Positions 60,739 to 64,000 of a stretch of 64,000 bases of DNA are shown piece by piece (the first letter of the stretch is position 1; each line of letters begins with the position of its first letter). A program made the translations under genes and the position numbers. This stretch comes from Amblyornis subalaris. Taxonomy: Eukaryota; Chordata; Aves; Passeriformes; Ptilonorhynchidae. The stretch is taken from contig JACAXG010000014.1 in the NCBI GenBank assembly GCA_018881555.1, positions 5,288,697-5,352,696 of the forward strand. The letters are read 5' to 3'. The notes beneath the pieces are model-generated. The model was not told where the DNA came from, made no database searches, and saw only the letters and a list, made by a program, of their open reading frames with translations.

Positions 60739-61319
60739 ACACATTTTGTTTTCCCACAAATCTGTTTGTCTGTAGTAGTCCTGAATGGCCCCATATTTGC
60801 TAGCCCCAGCACGGAGTAGGAGTGCTAATAAAGCTAATTTTCCAGAAGGAACCACTGTTATTTCTGCAGCTACCAAACCTCCCAATGCCCAGCATGGTTT
60901 GGATATCTCTGATTCACATCATTAGAAGTGCAAGCCCAGGCAGCCACTTCAGGTGGTGTCACACAAACTTTTGAACACTTCATGGGGGATCTGGACCTTT
61001 GACTCTGCTGCTTCTTGGTGATGTCTGTGGCATGTTCTGTGACCAGAGATGCAGATCCCACCCCGAGCAGAGAGGCTGCGTGGACACCCCAGTGTTATTC
61101 CTGGTCTGTGCTGTGCCTAGGTGCACAAATCCTTTAAAATCCACCCCAAAAAAGACTTTAATGAAATTTTCAGCAGTTACTCAACGTTACACGCAGAGCT
61201 TGCTGTAGGTGGCAATGGNAGGATTTGCTGAACTCACAGGTTTGTGAAGTGTGGCACTGAAACAGCTCAAGGCTCCATCAGTTCTAGTTCTGCCATTAAG
61301 CATTGCCCCAGCCTGCANA
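60739..61319. other. Unique DNA, no gene seen
   Basis: Motif-free overlapping frames on both strands (60,628-60,885 and 60,870-61,061 minus; 60,999-61,208 plus). No further repeat. Confidence 0.45.
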
Positions 61320-61520
61320 ATGAATATGGATGACATCTGAGAAGGTTATGCTAATTAGTCTGGTTGAAGTCATTCAGTGGCTCAGATTGCGTAAATTAAT
61401 ATTTTTAACTCTAATTTTAATGGGAAGAACAATTGGAGGCAGTTCTAAAATCAGAGCATTGTAAAAAGATATTGCCAGCCTGTAAATGTGGCTCTCTATG
61501 ATGATGANGCTANTAAATAG
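61320..61520. promoter_or_regulatory. Candidate conserved non-coding element, short
   Basis: AT-rich but complex: GGTTATGCTAATTAGTCTGG (homeodomain/POU-like), TTGCGTAAATTAATATTTTT and CTCTAATTTTAATGGG, then GAACAATTGGAGG. It has no repeat and no open frame. Inferred from texture only. Confidence 0.3.
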
Positions 61521-64000
61521 AGTATAACATGTTTTTTTAATATCTTTTTGTTGAAAGATATGCAGAGTAAGTCTGACATATACATTTCAGGGTTTAGTTT
61601 CTATGCATTTGCTCTCTACTGTACAAGTAAAAGCTAGTAATTTATATACAGTACACGAATTTCAATGTTATGAACTTCAAAATTTTTAGAAAATCTATTG
61701 TGTCTTTTTAGTGTTGAAATTAGGTCTTTCAGAGTGATAGATGCAGATCCAAATTATTATTTCAAGTTTTCTTTTTCTGTTTCGGTGTAGGTGATCTGCT
61801 CAGCTGAGCTAGTCTCTATCTGCATGATGAAAACTACCATGGGTGTCTTTGCTTCTGAGATATTTATATACTCTGCTTTTTCTGCAGNGCCATGTGGAAG
61901 GCCCAGGTTAACTTTGTTTGCTCCACAGAGAAGCTATTATGCCCTTTGTAGAATGCCATGCTCATGTATATTTGTTGGAGGATATTGGAGTTCCCACTTA
62001 AGAAGCCCCTTAAACACTGAAATTTCCGAGAATGTTGTTAAAGAAAGAAAAGTTGTTATCTTTTTACAAAAATCTTAAAAGTTTGGAGTGCACAGAATTG
62101 CTTAAAAGAATTTAAATGTAGAGATGGAACAAAGAGAACCAGNTTAAANTGAAATTTCTAATTATTTTGTGTAATGCCCCACGATTTCACTCATCATAAC
62201 ACCAAGAGACCAAAATATACATCAAAAACCCACTATCATAAAGAACCTCAGGTCTAAGACAGCAGGTGTGCCAGGACATATTTGAATATCATTGGAGATG
62301 TGATTGTAGCATATTTAGACACACCTCTGCATTATTTATGAGTGATGGGACTAATGATGGAACAACTGAAGTTTCATGTAAGATTGTGGGAAAAAATGTT
62401 GCAATTTATGAATTATTTGGCCAATTTGTACTACATAATCATCACTGAATTGCCACCTAAGGGAGTTCTACTAAAGGTTCAGGTATGTCTGCCTTAGCCC
62501 ACATGTCCTTGTGGATTCACAGAAATGAGAAGTTTTGAGAGGAGTTTAAAATCTTGGTAAGAAAAAAATCTCATTTGTATATGAGATTATCCAAATAGAA
62601 CCATAAAAGTGGCTGGGGAGAAAACCCTGAGGAGCTGGGCAGAGAAGCCTCTGAAGGGGGATCAGCCTGCCTGGAGGGGAACCAGGGCAGAAGAGATTAG
62701 AACAAGCAACGAAGNCATTATTGTATTTTAAAAGTTTATTGTTGTTTAATCAGTGTAGCAGCTGCTGCAAATACACCTGTTAAACTCCAGCACTTGTGGC
62801 TGGGATGCCTGTGCCACGCTGCTGCTGCCTGAGCCTCTTCCCCTTCTCACATAAAGGGTGCAAATCTTCATCCACAACACAGGAGGAGGTCAGAGAGGAC
62901 TCTCACAGAGGTTTTCTACCTCTGGCATCCCACCCAGGCTGGGCTGTAGCTTTAAACCTTGAACGCTTGGTATGGATTATTTCATAGGGATAGTTACAAG
63001 AATTTATTGGATTGAACCTTTCAGAGGCATGCACGCATGCAAGGCAAGAAGGCTCCAGCTGTCTAAAACAAAGTGATAGCCCCATGTTAACTTTGATTTT
63101 ATTTTTTTAATCTCAGGTTTTTGACATGTTTTACCCTGAGTTAAACCATTTTTTTAAGGGCAGTGACTATATGACTTTTCTGTGTTAATGTTTGTGAGGA
63201 CAAATGTCTGTTTGGTTAGNAGACAATCTGCATAGTCTGAAACAAAATTGTTTATCTCTGTAAAAGGCAATCTGGTAGGATTTTTTTTGACAAAAAAAAG
63301 AAGGGAATTTTTCCCAGTTTTGTTTTGGATGAGGTAAATGGCTTGCTTGCATTGAGTTTAATTAGAAACTTGGATTTATATTGAGAGATTATTTCCAGCA
63401 ATGCATCTCAGATAAACAGGTGACAGCAAACCACAGACAAATCCATCATGAATTCTGGCATTATCAATCACTTTTTAGCTAATGCCAAAATCTCCAAAGA
63501 CAAACATTTAACTCTGTTCAGTGTGTTACTGCATGTCAATTGTTGATAGAGAGTTTTTTTAATGATCTTGGATGTGTCATGCTCCACTTAGAATGCTCTA
63601 GTGTTTCCACTGATAAGTGCTGAGNCATAACTGTCATTTGCATGAACAGAAGCTGTAATTATGAATGTACTTATGGTCTGTGTTGAAGTCAGGAAAGCAA
63701 AGAAGGGTGTTTGCTAATGTAGAAATATAAATAATGGTTATTAATGCTCACTGTTAANCATGGAAATTATATTTCAGATTATTTGAGATGCATTTCATTT
63801 TCAAAAAAATAATATTGGGAGGTTGGATTTCTAATATTTATTATATTGCAGTTGGTGATCATATCTAAAGTNTGGCAAGAGTTGTGTACCCATTTATGAA
63901 ATGTGAGAACTGACTTGGCTACCTTAAGATTTAAGGTTAATGAAGACCATCTGATAAAAGTCTGCACCTCCTTAGGACTACATTCTCAATCTCTCTTTTT
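61521..64000. other. AT-rich unique DNA, no gene seen
   Basis: Short motif-free frames at 61,791-62,078 plus, 62,266-62,448 plus, 62,796-62,987 plus and 62,903-63,085 minus. A GC-richer patch lies at 62,600-62,960. The part at 63,400-63,680 has complex AT-rich texture (GCATTATCAATCACTTTTTAG) that could be another weak regulatory element. No dispersed repeat family is recognised to the end of the window. Confidence 0.4.

Noticed and set aside
1..64000. CRISPR arrays, operons, prophage or bacterial defence systems
   Set aside because: The window is vertebrate nuclear DNA. No regularly spaced repeats or prokaryotic gene layout are present.
1..64000. Endogenous retrovirus or other viral genes
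   Set aside because: No frame shows gag, pol or env-like content and no paired terminal repeats were found.
1..64000. tRNA, rRNA, snRNA or known microRNA genes
   Set aside because: No A/B box pair with a cloverleaf, no rRNA-like stretch and no microRNA seed and hairpin that I recognise.

Overview
This window looks like non-coding nuclear DNA from a bird. The strongest evidence is a set of 5'-truncated CR1 LINE copies on both strands. Most of those on the + strand end in the CR1 3' signature (ATTCTATGATT or GATTCTGTGATT). No other abundant transposon family is visible, and the DNA is AT-rich, low in CpG and sparse in repeats, as in bird macrochromosomes. I cannot name the species or the chromosome. 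Single n characters are scattered through the window, probably unresolved or heterozygous calls.

I find no protein-coding gene, rRNA, tRNA or known small RNA that I can support. The open frames are short, often open on both strands, carry no family motif I recognise, and several are antisense readings of CR1. The window is therefore either a gene desert or the inside of one or more very large introns. Weak exon candidates (26,796-27,005 and 29,024-29,057) are recorded as candidates only.

Layout: 1-8.7 kb is AT-rich unique DNA with CR1 fragments at 2.95-3.33, 5.19-5.39 and an inverted pair at 7.60-7.95 kb. A regulatory-looking AT-rich block lies at 8.69-9.36 kb. CR1 recurs at 12.45-12.85 kb (minus strand) and 13.67 kb. 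From 14.59 to 15.06 kb there is a G/T-skewed low-complexity tract, followed by a GC-richer segment at 15.3-16.2 kb. Blocks that look like conserved non-coding elements (CNEs) lie at 17.56-17.78, 19.69-20.02, 20.33-20.64, 28.88-29.47, 29.93-30.38, 37.32-38.05, 44.58-44.93, 48.00-48.33, 50.64-51.42, 51.88-52.56, 56.86-57.12, 59.56-60.06 and 61.32-61.52 kb. The densest is 50.6-52.6 kb. A near-complete CR1 3' portion lies at 33.26-33.67 kb and another at 60.46-60.74 kb. A (TG)n microsatellite is at 39.37 kb, and homopolymer T tracts occur at 24.47, 25.40, 45.30 and 54.65 kb. Short pieces resembling old amniote repeats occur at 18.56, 38.56, 40.01, 44.51 and 53.65 kb.

The best biological reading is a regulatory landscape: many clusters of homeodomain, POU, FOX and MEF2-like words separated by neutral DNA, which is typical of the surroundings of a developmental regulator. 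This is an inference from base composition and motif texture. I had no alignment, so conservation is not demonstrated. I saw no new enzymatic, defence or mobile system.
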